DNA from: Aedoeadaptatus coxii
GTDB lineage: Bacteria > Bacillota > Clostridia > Tissierellales > Peptoniphilaceae
Reading direction: 5' to 3' (one strand)
Assembly (NCBI RefSeq): GCF_903819215.1
Contig: NZ_CAIJCT010000032.1
Length of the DNA: 15,640 bases
Shown here: piece by piece, positions 7,964 through 15,537 of the stretch
How the letters are laid out: each line of letters begins with the position of its first letter
Position numbering within the stretch: the stretch's first letter is position 1
The notes under the pieces: generated by a model
Told to the model about the DNA's origin: nothing
What the model saw: the letters and a program-made list of their open reading frames with translations, nothing else
Databases searched by the model: none
Position numbers and translations under genes: made by a program

Positions 7964-8320
7964 TTATTCACCTTCCGTTTCAGATGTTCTTTTCAGAAGT
8001 AGTGAATGAATTTGCCACAGCTCTTTTGAGAAATGTTCAATCTCTTTTTTTATATCACTGATGTCCTCTTTGTAGATTACACCTGTTGAATTTACTCGTT
8101 TTGCAATCTGATTGATATTGTTTGTTGCATTAGAAAGTAAGCCTTGTAAATCTCTGAAAGGCTCTAAATCCACTTGATAAATTTCCTTTTCCAAAACGCA
8201 TTTGCGGATGAAATGGCTCATATTTCTGCACTTTGAAAGTTTTCTTTTCTCTTCAAAAATAGCCTTTTCTTCTTCAGTTAGTTTAATTTCAAGTCTTTCG
8301 TTTCTTATTCTATTTGCCAT
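7964..8320 (-). CDS. MobC-like relaxosome accessory protein
   Basis: The 118-residue protein has an N-terminal ribbon-helix-helix-like part (RNERLEIKLTEEEKAIFEEK, residues 5-24) and the conserved LSNATNNINQIAKRVN segment typical of MobC/relaxosome proteins, followed by a charged helical C-terminus. It is intact, with a strong AGGAGG site (complement of 8329-8334) 8 bases before its ATG. Proteins of this family bind near nic in oriT and help the relaxase open the DNA. It sits between the presumed oriT and the relaxase pseudogene, as is usual. With the relaxase dead, it may still act with a relaxase supplied in trans. Confidence 0.85.
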   Translation of the reverse strand: MANRIRNERLEIKLTEEEKAIFEEKRKLSKCRNMSHFIRKCVLEKEIYQVDLEPFRDLQGLLSNATNNINQIAKRVNSTGVIYKEDISDIKKEIEHFSKELWQIHSLLLKRTSETEGE

Positions 8321-8353
8321 AGTTAGTTCCTCCTTTGAATGTATTTCGGGGTC

Positions 8354-8449
8354 TTAGGGTTCTCCCTAACAAGCTAAAAATTGATAAAAAAAGAAGCAGA
8401 TCCCCAAGGGCTGCTTCGTCAATTTTTTCGTAAGTGTCCGTACACTTAC
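8354..8449. other. Probable oriT region: three nested or tandem inverted repeats
   Basis: This non-coding stretch, within a 347-base gap (8321-8667), starts 33 bases from the mobC start codon. It holds TTAGGG-TTCT-CCCTAA (8354-8369), a long hairpin (8377-8426) and GTAAGTGT-CCGT-ACACTTAC (8430-8449), followed by TGTGCTTGC (8451-8459). Inverted repeats next to a MobC/MobA pair are the usual signature of oriT. The nic position cannot be fixed by eye. From 8460 to 8556 I see only AT-rich sequence. Confidence 0.55.
8377..8426. terminator. Hairpin with T-runs in both directions
   Basis: GAAGCAG (8393-8399) pairs with CTGCTTC (8411-8417); an outer arm AAAATTGA (8377-8384) can pair with TCAATTTT (8419-8426). 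A T-run follows at 8423-8428 on the + strand, and on the - strand the inner stem is followed by seven Ts. It can act as a bidirectional terminator insulating the Mob genes from the regulator gene, or be part of oriT. Confidence 0.55.
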
Positions 8450-8556
8450 TGTGCTTGCTACATAAGAATAAATTAGATATCAAGCGTTAAGCAAGTTTTG
8501 AATTTATAGCTATATTATACCAAATTATAATGATGTATTCAATTCGAAGCCATCTG

Positions 8557-8578
8557 TGAATATAAAAAATAATATTCA
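8557..8578. promoter_or_regulatory. Upstream operator-like inverted repeat of the TetR gene
   Basis: TGAATAT (8557-8563) and ATATTCA (8572-8578) flank an 8-base A-rich spacer, ending just before the -35 box. It resembles the repeat at 8607-8640: both carry TGAATA and ATTCA halves around an A-run. It is a likely second binding site for the adjacent TetR protein. Confidence 0.5.
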
Positions 8579-8607
8579 TTGATATATACAGGAAGAAGAG
8601 TTATAAT
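8579..8607 (+). promoter_or_regulatory. Sigma-A type promoter of the TetR/PEP-enzyme/MATE operon
   Basis: TTGATA (8579-8584) is separated by exactly 17 bases from TATAAT (8602-8607). Transcription should start near 8614, inside the downstream inverted repeat. It is the best promoter match in the window. Confidence 0.8.
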
Positions 8608-8640
8608 GTCTATGAATAAAAAATGTAAAATTCATAGACA
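8607..8640. promoter_or_regulatory. Putative TetR operator, perfect 11-base arms
   Basis: TGTCTATGAAT (8607-8617) and ATTCATAGACA (8630-8640) are perfect inverted arms around a 12-base spacer. The repeat overlaps the last base of the -10 box and the start site, a classic position for a repressor that blocks its own operon. Confidence 0.7.
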
Positions 8641-8667
8641 AAAAAACCACTCTCGGAGGATAAAAAT

Positions 8668-9264
8668 ATGGGAAAGGCATTTACAGAAGAAGAAAAGATA
8701 AAAATCAAAGAAAGTATTATGGAAACAGCTCTTGATTTATTTCATGATAAAGGGACAAAATCACTTAGTATTTCGGAATTAACAAAAAGAGTCGGAATAG
8801 CTCAAGGGAGTTTCTATAATTTTTGGAAAGATAAAGAATCTCTTGTCATTGACTTAATGGCATATAGGTCAATACAAAAATTGGAGAACATTGAAAAAGA
8901 ATTTTCAAATTCACTTACGAATCCTAAAAAATACCTTTCAGAGGTAATTTTCAAGTATTCAATAGACATGACTGAGAAAATTAAAAATCAGGAAATTTAT
9001 CAAGAGGCATTTAGAATATTTGCGAGTCAAGATTCAAAGAAAGTGAATAGAGTAGAAAATCTATATGGGGATTTTTTGGATAGGTTAATAGATTATTGGT
9101 ACAAAAACAATGTAGTAAAAAGCGTAGATAAGCAAGGTTTATCAAATGCCTTTGTTGGAAGCTTTGTTCTATGTTCAAATTATTTCCATTTTAATGAAGA
9201 TACATTTGAGGAAGTACTTAATATTTATATACAAAGCATTGTTTTTAAATATATAGAAATTTAA
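8668..9264 (+). CDS. TetR/AcrR-family transcriptional regulator
   Basis: The 198-residue protein has the TetR N-terminal DNA-binding domain: ALDLFHDKGTKSLSISELTKRVG at residues 21-43, with the helix-turn-helix about 33-52 and the family-typical GSFYNFWKDKESLV (47-60). The C-terminal helical ligand-binding half is divergent, as usual. The ATG has GGAGG nine bases upstream. It is the first gene of a three-gene operon whose promoter overlaps a perfect inverted repeat. It most likely represses its own operon and is released by a drug or toxic compound handled by the two downstream proteins. The ligand is unknown. Confidence 0.9.
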   Translation: MGKAFTEEEKIKIKESIMETALDLFHDKGTKSLSISELTKRVGIAQGSFYNFWKDKESLVIDLMAYRSIQKLENIEKEFSNSLTNPKKYLSEVIFKYSIDMTEKIKNQEIYQEAFRIFASQDSKKVNRVENLYGDFLDRLIDYWYKNNVVKSVDKQGLSNAFVGSFVLCSNYFHFNEDTFEEVLNIYIQSIVFKYIEI

Positions 9265-9287
9265 TTGTAAAAAGGAAGGTGATAGAA

Positions 9288-11762
9288 ATGATTCTGGATT
9301 TTAATGAGATAAAAAAGGAAGATGTATTAATTGTTGGAGGTAAGGGAGCTAATCTTGGAGAAATGACTTCGGCTAAAATAAATGTTCCAAGTGGTTTTGT
9401 TATAACAGCAGACGCATATAGAGATTTTTTAAAAGTAAATGATATTGATAGCCTCATTGAAAATGGAATTAAAAAATCAGCAGATGATGAAAAAACACTT
9501 CTAAATGAAGCTGAGCATTTTAGAGGAAAGATAAAGTCTGGGAAATTTCCTGAGCAATTGGAAAATGCAATAAGAGAAAAATATTTTAATCTTGGAAATA
9601 ATACAAGAGTTGCAGTGCGTTCTTCAGCAACGGCAGAAGATTTACCGGATGCCAGTTTTGCAGGGCAACAAGAAACTTATTTAAATGTTCAAGGTATTGA
9701 AAGTGTATTAAATGGGGTGCGTAATTGTTATGCTTCACTTTGGGGGAATAGAGCTGTAAGCTATAGATTTCATCAAGGTTATGATCAAACTTCAGTTTCT
9801 ATTGCAGTTGTTATTCAAGAAATGATAGAGAGTGAAAAATCAGGAGTTTTATTTACTGTAAACCCAGTGAACAAAAAAGAAAATGAGATGCAAATAAATG
9901 CAAGCTTTGGCTTAGGAGAAAGCGTTGTAAGCGGAAGAGTTACAGCGGATAGCTACATTATTGACAAATCAGGAAATATAATTGAAGTAAATATTGGAAG
10001 CAAGGAAACTCAGATTATATACGGGGATAAGGAAACTGTTGAAGTATCGGTAAACTCTGATAAAAGAAAAACTCGTGCATTAAATGATAGAGAAATACTT
10101 GAACTTATGAAGTGCGGTTTAGAGATAGAAAAACACTATGGTATGCCTATGGATATTGAATGGGCTATCAAAAATGATAGTGTCTATATTTTACAAGCGA
10201 GAGCGATCACCACATTAAAAAATTCTGAAAATGATATAACTGGCAATGATTTAATAGAGAAGTATATAAAGGGTAAAAAAATCAAAAAGGATACACGAGA
10301 AGTAATGTCATTCTTTTTAGAAAAAATGCCTTTTGCCCATAGAGTCCTTGATTTCGATTATTTGATGGCAATTAATGATCAGAAAGTAAACATTTTATCA
10401 GAAGGTGGAATTATTTTACCAAGAAATCCAATTATAGATGATGATGGTATACAAACTTTTTCTGATGACGGAAAGCGAATTGGAAAGAATATTTTTAAAT
10501 TTTTTAATATTTTAAAGAACATGAAGGATTTTGAGTTCTGTTATAAGAAGTGCAAAGATTTTATGAATATATATGAAGTTGAAATAGAAGAAATCAAGCA
10601 CTTAAATTTTGAAAATATGACATTAACGGAGTGTGGAAATTTCTTAGAAGAAAGTTATGTTCTTTTGCAAAAGCTTGCTTATGATAGATTCAAATATGCA
10701 TTATTTCCATCAGTTTTAAATAGCAAGAAATTTACCAAAATAATAAAAAAAGTAAATAGCAATTATTCATCATTTGATTTTTATTGGGACTTAGATAATA
10801 AAACATCAGTGGTTACAAATGATGTCTATAAAATGGCTCGTGAGATAAGAAAAAATGAAGCTTTAAAAAAAGAAATAATTTCCGGAGAAAATTTTAAGGA
10901 ATTATATAAAAAGTATAATGATTTTAAGAATATATCAGATGAGTTTATGAAAGATAATGGCTTTAAATCTGATTATAACTGTTATTGTTTATCTGCAAAA
11001 ACATTTCTTGAGGATCCTGATAGGCTTATAAATATATTACGACCTATATTAAATGAAAATAGTAATGGAAGTAACGATGTAAAGGATTTTTCTAAGCTTA
11101 TGGAGAGCGTAAATGAAATCTATGGTAGAAAGTATCAGGATGTAGAAAAACAGATAAAATATTTTAGATATTTTCATGTGGTTCGTGAAGAAAGTCAATA
11201 TTTGTGGGAAACACTATTTTATTATGTGAGGAAGTGTGTTAGAAGAATTAACTTTATACTCTTGGGTGATGAAAACATAGAAACTGGAGTGGCTAATCTT
11301 TTTCATAAAGAACTGCTTAAAGCAATTAACAGAGGTAATCTAAATGAGTCAGATAAGGAAAAAATAAAAAGGAGAAACGAAAAATTTCCTTTAGCAGTGA
11401 AAGTATGGGAAGCTTCAAAGTTATTGATTTTTAAAACAGATGGTGATGTCTTAAAGGGAGTAAGTGGAAGCACTGGAATTGCAGTTGGAAAGGTGTGTTT
11501 AATAAATAGTCCCAAAGAATTTTATAAAATGAAAAAAGGAGACATATTAGTTTGTCATCTTACAGATCCTGAATGGACTCCATTATTTAAGCTAGCGAGT
11601 GCTGTTGTGGCAGATACAGGTTCTGCTTTGAGCCACGCTGCAATTGTTGCAAGAGAATATAATATACCGGCAGTTCTTGGAGTTGGTTTTGCAACTACCA
11701 AATTCAAAGATGGAGATACCATACAAGTGGATGGTAATACCGGCGAGGTCAAAGGTTGCTGA
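9288..11762 (+). CDS. PEP synthase/rifampin phosphotransferase-like enzyme (ATP-grasp plus phosphohistidine domain)
   Basis: The 824-residue protein has an N-terminal PPDK/PEP-synthase ATP-grasp domain (about 1-312) with GGKGANLGEM, VAVRSSATAEDLPDASFAGQ and a closing DIEWAI...ILQARAIT. A lysine-rich middle domain follows (about 320-690). The C-terminal swivelling phosphohistidine domain (about 725-824) carries H783 in GSALSHAAIVARE. There is no C-terminal PEP/pyruvate-binding barrel, so it is not a true PEP synthase. This three-part layout is that of rifampin phosphotransferases (usually about 860 residues), where the middle domain binds the drug. The middle domain here looks divergent, so the substrate may be another compound. 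The ATG at 9288 follows AAGGAAGG by 8 bases. It lies 23 bases after the TetR gene and one base before the MATE gene. A resistance role is inferred from this context. Confidence 0.8.
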   Translation: MILDFNEIKKEDVLIVGGKGANLGEMTSAKINVPSGFVITADAYRDFLKVNDIDSLIENGIKKSADDEKTLLNEAEHFRGKIKSGKFPEQLENAIREKYFNLGNNTRVAVRSSATAEDLPDASFAGQQETYLNVQGIESVLNGVRNCYASLWGNRAVSYRFHQGYDQTSVSIAVVIQEMIESEKSGVLFTVNPVNKKENEMQINASFGLGESVVSGRVTADSYIIDKSGNIIEVNIGSKETQIIYGDKETVEVSVNSDKRKTRALNDREILELMKCGLEIEKHYGMPMDIEWAIKNDSVYILQARAITTLKNSENDITGNDLIEKYIKGKKIKKDTREVMSFFLEKMPFAHRVLDFDYLMAINDQKVNILSEGGIILPRNPIIDDDGIQTFSDDGKRIGKNIFKFFNILKNMKDFEFCYKKCKDFMNIYEVEIEEIKHLNFENMTLTECGNFLEESYVLLQKLAYDRFKYALFPSVLNSKKFTKIIKKVNSNYSSFDFYWDLDNKTSVVTNDVYKMAREIRKNEALKKEIISGENFKELYKKYNDFKNISDEFMKDNGFKSDYNCYCLSAKTFLEDPDRLINILRPILNENSNGSNDVKDFSKLMESVNEIYGRKYQDVEKQIKYFRYFHVVREESQYLWETLFYYVRKCVRRINFILLGDENIETGVANLFHKELLKAINRGNLNESDKEKIKRRNEKFPLAVKVWEASKLLIFKTDGDVLKGVSGSTGIAVGKVCLINSPKEFYKMKKGDILVCHLTDPEWTPLFKLASAVVADTGSALSHAAIVAREYNIPAVLGVGFATTKFKDGDTIQVDGNTGEVKGC

Positions 11763-11763
11763 T

Positions 11764-13143
11764 ATGAAATCAAAAAATCAAATAGATCAAAAAGAATTGA
11801 GAAGGCAAAAGATTTTAAGTGAACCACTTTTACCTTTGATAGTAAAAATGTCTGTTCCAACAATTGTTGGTATGCTAATTATGGTTATTTATAATTTGAC
11901 AGACACATTTTTTGTCGGACTTTTAAATGATAAATCGATGACAGCCGCTATTGGTGTTGTTTTTAGCTTCGTGAGTATTATTCAGGCTATTGGTTTTTGG
12001 TTTGGATATGGTAGCGGTAATATTATGTCTAAAAAACTTGGAGAACAAGATGAAGAAGAGGCGACAATTATTTCTTCCATAGGAATGGCATTTTCTATTA
12101 TAAGTGGATTTTTGATAGCTATAATGTCATGGATTTTTATATCAGACTTGACAAAGTTCATTGGTGGGAATGCTTCTGTTAACTTATTTGAATTTACTAC
12201 TCAGTATTTAAAGGTGATTATAATAAGCGTTCCATTTAGTCTGTATTCTATTACTATTTATAATCAATTGAGGCTTTGTGGAAATGTAAAAGATGGAATG
12301 ATAGGTTTACTTTTAGGAATGTTCAGCAATATGGTTCTTGATCCTGTATTTATGTTTATATTCAAGTTTGGGTTTGTTGGAGCTGGATATGCAACTTTGA
12401 CAGGTCAAATAATTGCGTGTATTGCACTTACTATGTTGGCAAAAGGAAATGGTAATATTCCTGTTTCTTTGAAAAATGTCAAATGTAGTAAAGAACGCAT
12501 ATACCATATTCTTGTAGGAGGAATGCCTAACTTTTCAAGGCAAGCAATTACAAGTGTTTCTCTCATTTTATTGAATAGAGTTGCAGCGAACTTTGGGGAC
12601 AGTATTATTGCATCATTAACCGTTAGTTCAAGAATAGTGGCCATATCTTATATGATTATGATTGGATGGGGGCAAGGATTTCAACCTATTTGTGCAATGA
12701 ATTATGGAGCAAAACAATATGATAGAGTTAGATCGGCATTTAAATTGACAGTTGTTATTGGTACAGGATTTTTGGTTATCTCAACAGTAGTGATATATAT
12801 TTTTTCAGAGTATTTAATTACATTGATGTCGAAGGACAGAGAAGTTATCTCTATAGGAGTACAAATTCTTAGAATGCAATGTATATCCATTCCTTTTTTA
12901 GCCTATTATGCGATAAGTAGTATGTTAATGCAAAATATAGGAAAATACTTTTGGTCGTTGATAATTTCGATTTCAAGGCAAGGTATTTTCTACATACCTT
13001 TATTATATTTACTTACTAATTTATATGGGAAATTTGGGATATATTTGCTCCAACCAATAGCGGATATTTTGTCATTTGTTTTAGCTGTTATTGTTGTTTA
13101 TAAAATAAAAAATGAACTAAAAAACGAAGAGAATATACATTAG
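11764..13143 (+). CDS. MATE-family multidrug efflux transporter
   Basis: The 459-residue product is a typical 12-helix MATE protein, with two MatE repeats (about 15-180 and 240-410). Family-like segments include LIVKMSVPTIVGMLIMVIYNLTDTFF split across helix 1, GQDEEEA-type loop after helix 2, and GWGQGFQPICAMNYGA in the second half. These transporters export cationic drugs and other compounds with sodium or proton exchange. The ATG begins one base after the stop of the PEP-enzyme gene, giving strong translational coupling; AAAGG eight bases upstream serves as ribosome site. A longer in-frame start at 11644 would lie inside the upstream gene and lacks support. The pairing of a modifying enzyme and an exporter under a TetR protein suggests one drug is handled by both. 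Confidence 0.9.
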   Translation: MKSKNQIDQKELRRQKILSEPLLPLIVKMSVPTIVGMLIMVIYNLTDTFFVGLLNDKSMTAAIGVVFSFVSIIQAIGFWFGYGSGNIMSKKLGEQDEEEATIISSIGMAFSIISGFLIAIMSWIFISDLTKFIGGNASVNLFEFTTQYLKVIIISVPFSLYSITIYNQLRLCGNVKDGMIGLLLGMFSNMVLDPVFMFIFKFGFVGAGYATLTGQIIACIALTMLAKGNGNIPVSLKNVKCSKERIYHILVGGMPNFSRQAITSVSLILLNRVAANFGDSIIASLTVSSRIVAISYMIMIGWGQGFQPICAMNYGAKQYDRVRSAFKLTVVIGTGFLVISTVVIYIFSEYLITLMSKDREVISIGVQILRMQCISIPFLAYYAISSMLMQNIGKYFWSLIISISRQGIFYIPLLYLLTNLYGKFGIYLLQPIADILSFVLAVIVVYKIKNELKNEENIH

Positions 13144-13182
13144 ATGAATTAGCAACAGGTTGAATAGTTGGAGGAAATTACT

Positions 13183-13236
13183 ATGTATTATTTTATGTCT
13201 AATGCTTATATAGAAAAAATTTACAGACCTTTTTGA
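13183..13236 (+). CDS. Possible 17-residue leader-like peptide
   Basis: An ATG at 13183 with GGAGG (13170-13174) eight bases upstream opens a 17-codon frame ending at the TGA at 13234-13236. It lies between the MATE gene and a strong terminator. The peptide is aromatic (starts MYYFMSNAY). It could be a leader peptide or a remnant; no homology is recognised. Confidence 0.25.
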   Translation: MYYFMSNAYIEKIYRPF

Positions 13237-13296
13237 TACTGGTAATTATAATAAAAAATTAAATACAAATAATATCAGAAAGAGTTTCTTTCATTT

Positions 13297-13333
13297 AAGA
13301 GGATTTATGCCTTAGAGCATAAGTCCTCTTTTT
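13297..13333 (+). terminator. Rho-independent terminator of the TetR-PEP enzyme-MATE operon
   Basis: GAGGATTTATGC (13299-13310) pairs with GCATAAGTCCTC (13317-13328) over 12 base pairs with one G-U, a 6-base loop, and a five-base T-run (13329-13333). It is the strongest intrinsic terminator in the window. Confidence 0.85.
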
Positions 13334-13383
13334 ATGTTCAACTTAATCATTGAAACTCAAAAATACTATAAAAAAATAAAAAT

Positions 13384-13423
13384 TTTGGTTACCAAAGAGG
13401 GCAAATTTCACTTTATAAAGTGA
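13384..13423. repeat. Two adjacent palindromes upstream of the recombinase module
   Basis: TTTGGT-T-ACCAAA (13384-13396) is followed by the perfect 16-base palindrome TCACTTTATAAAGTGA (13408-13423). GGGGTATTTTTT follows, so the second could be a weak terminator; the pair could also be binding sites for a regulator of integration. This lies in the 419-base gap 13144-13562, which otherwise holds only the leader-like frame and the terminator above. Confidence 0.45.
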
Positions 13424-13562
13424 GGGGTATTTTTTCATCTTTCTATAAAAATCCAAATACTTTGAAGTGTGAATATTCTTGAAAATGCTTAGATGAAATT
13501 AGCATATTTCATATTTAATTCACTTATCTAGGAAAAAAATTCAACTTACATAGGAGGTTAAA

Positions 13563-13700
13563 ATGCAAGCAATAAAAGTTTATAGCATGAGAGTTGCTAT
13601 GTTATGTAGACTTTATGATCTTAAATTAATTAATGATAAGGAATATACAAAAATAAAAAATAGAATAGAAAATGATTATAAGAAGAGAGATAGAAAGTAG
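13563..13700 (+). CDS. 45-residue SHOCT-like small protein before the recombinase
   Basis: The ATG at 13563 has AGGAGG seven bases upstream, and the frame ends at the TAG at 13698-13700. The second half, RLYDLKLINDKEYTKIKNRI, has the pattern of a SHOCT module (short helix, turn with a polar residue, then an acidic-rich helix), and the C-terminus is strongly basic. Short SHOCT-like or basic proteins are often coded just upstream of serine recombinases in such elements. A role as a recombination directionality or regulatory factor is possible but not shown. It ends 55 bases before the recombinase gene, with a promoter between. Confidence 0.65.
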   Translation: MQAIKVYSMRVAMLCRLYDLKLINDKEYTKIKNRIENDYKKRDRK

Positions 13701-13709
13701 TTAATCTTG

Positions 13710-13718
13710 TGATATAAT
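13710..13718 (+). promoter_or_regulatory. Extended -10 promoter of the recombinase gene
   Basis: TGATATAAT (13710-13718) is a perfect extended -10 element (TGnTATAAT), 37 bases before the recombinase ATG. No good -35 box is seen 17 bases upstream, as is common for extended -10 promoters. Confidence 0.65.
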
Positions 13719-13755
13719 AACACTGTAGAAAGATACAAAATGGGAAGGAGGTAAA

Positions 13756-15537
13756 ATGAATACTAAAGTAAAATTAATAAAAGCTTCAAATACAGGAGCA
13801 AGAAATAGAAATGCACTATATTTAGATTTAAAACGAGTTGCAGCATATTGTCGAGTTAGCACTGATAGTAAAGACCAACTTGAATCATATAAATCGCAAG
13901 TTGATTATTACACAAATCTAATAAAAAATAATAAGAACTGGACTCTGGCTGGTATATATGCAGATGAAGCAACAACAGGAACAACTGCTACTAAAAGAGC
14001 AGATTTCATGAGACTAATTAGCGATTGCCAAAATGGAGATATAGACATGATAATTACTAAATCTATATCAAGATTTGCAAGAAATACATTAGATACTTTA
14101 AAGTATGTAAGACTATTAAAGGAAAACAATGTTGGTGTAGTATTTGAAGAAGAAAATATAGATACTTTGACAATGGATGGAGAGTTACTATTAACAATAT
14201 TAAGTTCAGTAGCTCAACAAGAAGTAGAAAATACCTCAGCCCATGTGAAAAAAGGACTGAAAATGAAAATGGAAAAAGGGGAACTTATTGGTTTTCAAGG
14301 TTGCCTTGGATACGACTATGACCCTACAACAAAAACTATCTCCATAAATGAAGAAGAAGCTAAAATTGTTAGATATATCTTCAAAAGATATTTAGAGGGC
14401 AATGGTGGCTCAGTCATTGGCAGGGAACTAGAAGAGCAAGGATATCTCACCCCGAGAGGTAAAACAAAATGGTCTGATACTACAGTGTTAGGAATAATTA
14501 AAAATGAAAAGTATATTGGCGATATACTAATGGGAAAGACCTTCACAGTTGATCCCATAACAAAAAGAAGACTAGCAAACTTTGGTGAATCTGATAAATA
14601 CCACATTGAAAATCATCACGAGCCAATTATATCAAAAGAAGATTTTGAAAAGGCACAAGAGATTAGACTCAGGAGAGCACAAAATAGAAACACCATTGCT
14701 AATAAGGATAGAAAAAGAGAGAAACTATCAAGGCAATATGCTTTTTCAAGTATGCTGGAATGTGGATTTTGTGGTGAAATACTTTCAAGAAGAACATGGC
14801 ACACTAGTTCAATTTATAAAAAAATTAACTGGCAATGTGTAAAGTCAACTAAAAAAGGTAAAAAATATTGCCCTCATTCAAAAGGAATACAAGAAGCAGC
14901 AATAGAAAAAGCTTTTGTTGAAAGCTATAGGCAATTATGCCATGCAGATTCAATAGTAATAGATGACTTTTTAAAAATTGTTGAAGAAGAAATAAATGAT
15001 AATACTTTAGTCAAAGATTTGAAAAAGTTAGAAAACCAATTAAACAGAATCATTAGTCAAGAAAGAAAGTTAGTTGATCTTCATTTAGAAGATAGTATAG
15101 ACGAAGAAGTTTATGCTAAAAAGTATAAAAAACTTACAAAACAAAAAGAAGAATTACTTGATGAAAGGAAAACACTAGAGCTAACTATCAAAGATGAAAA
15201 CTCTATTAAAGAAAGATTAAAGCAATTTAAAAAGGTCTTAGAAAACAAAGAAATTATAGAGGAATTTAACAGAATAGTATTTGAAAGCATAGTTGATAAA
15301 GTCGTGGTGGGTAGAGTTGATAAAGACGGAACAGTTCATCCTTATGACTTAACATTCTATTTCAAAACAGGAGTTAAAGATAGTCAAGATTCTAATAACT
15401 TTAAAGATAAAAGAAAAAATGCCAAAGACAATGATATTAATAAATTGTGTTCCTACAAGAATGACGAGGAGAATAAATTATGTTCCCAAGCAAAAGACAA
15501 CGCATGTGGAGACGGTAGCGCTTTTGTCCAAACTTGA
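13756..15537 (+). CDS. Large serine recombinase (integrase of the element)
   Basis: The 593-residue protein has a resolvase-type catalytic domain (about 26-170) with nucleophile S35 in YCRVSTD and conserved arginines in SRFARNT (R106, R109). A Recombinase domain follows (about 180-300), then a zinc ribbon with C336-x2-C339 and C361-x10-C372, and a long coiled coil (about 395-465). This is the full layout of TndX/TnpX-type integrases that insert and excise elements through short att sites. The ATG at 13756 follows GGAGG by six bases. The last residues (after about 580) are read from sequence that also encodes the host-gene fragment in another frame, so the integrated protein has a tail supplied by the chromosome. 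Its place at the element edge fits self-integration. Confidence 0.93.
   Translation: MNTKVKLIKASNTGARNRNALYLDLKRVAAYCRVSTDSKDQLESYKSQVDYYTNLIKNNKNWTLAGIYADEATTGTTATKRADFMRLISDCQNGDIDMIITKSISRFARNTLDTLKYVRLLKENNVGVVFEEENIDTLTMDGELLLTILSSVAQQEVENTSAHVKKGLKMKMEKGELIGFQGCLGYDYDPTTKTISINEEEAKIVRYIFKRYLEGNGGSVIGRELEEQGYLTPRGKTKWSDTTVLGIIKNEKYIGDILMGKTFTVDPITKRRLANFGESDKYHIENHHEPIISKEDFEKAQEIRLRRAQNRNTIANKDRKREKLSRQYAFSSMLECGFCGEILSRRTWHTSSIYKKINWQCVKSTKKGKKYCPHSKGIQEAAIEKAFVESYRQLCHADSIVIDDFLKIVEEEINDNTLVKDLKKLENQLNRIISQERKLVDLHLEDSIDEEVYAKKYKKLTKQKEELLDERKTLELTIKDENSIKERLKQFKKVLENKEIIEEFNRIVFESIVDKVVVGRVDKDGTVHPYDLTFYFKTGVKDSQDSNNFKDKRKNAKDNDINKLCSYKNDEENKLCSQAKDNACGDGSAFVQT
15439..15486 (+). repeat. 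Direct repeat in the recombinase 3' end next to the attachment junction
   Basis: AATAAATTGTGTTCC (15439-15453) and AATAAATTATGTTCC (15472-15486) differ at one base and start 33 bases apart. They give the repeated NKLCS in the protein. Their place beside the junction suggests binding sites for the recombinase C-terminal domains in the element arm of the att site; that is inference. Confidence 0.5.
15495..15510. other. Approximate attachment-site junction (attR)
   Basis: Host-gene coding sequence becomes recognisable at ACAACGCATGTGGA (15497-15510), and sequence to its right is visibly less AT-rich than the element. The crossover should fall in or just left of this stretch. The exact core cannot be set without the other end or the empty site. 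Confidence 0.5.

Noticed and set aside
9288..11762. True PEP synthase or pyruvate phosphate dikinase
   Set aside because: The C-terminal PEP/pyruvate-binding barrel is missing and the protein ends right after the phosphohistidine domain.
11644..11763. Longer N-terminus for the MATE protein
   Set aside because: It would overlap the phosphohistidine domain coding region by over 100 bases; the ATG at 11764 matches the usual MATE start.
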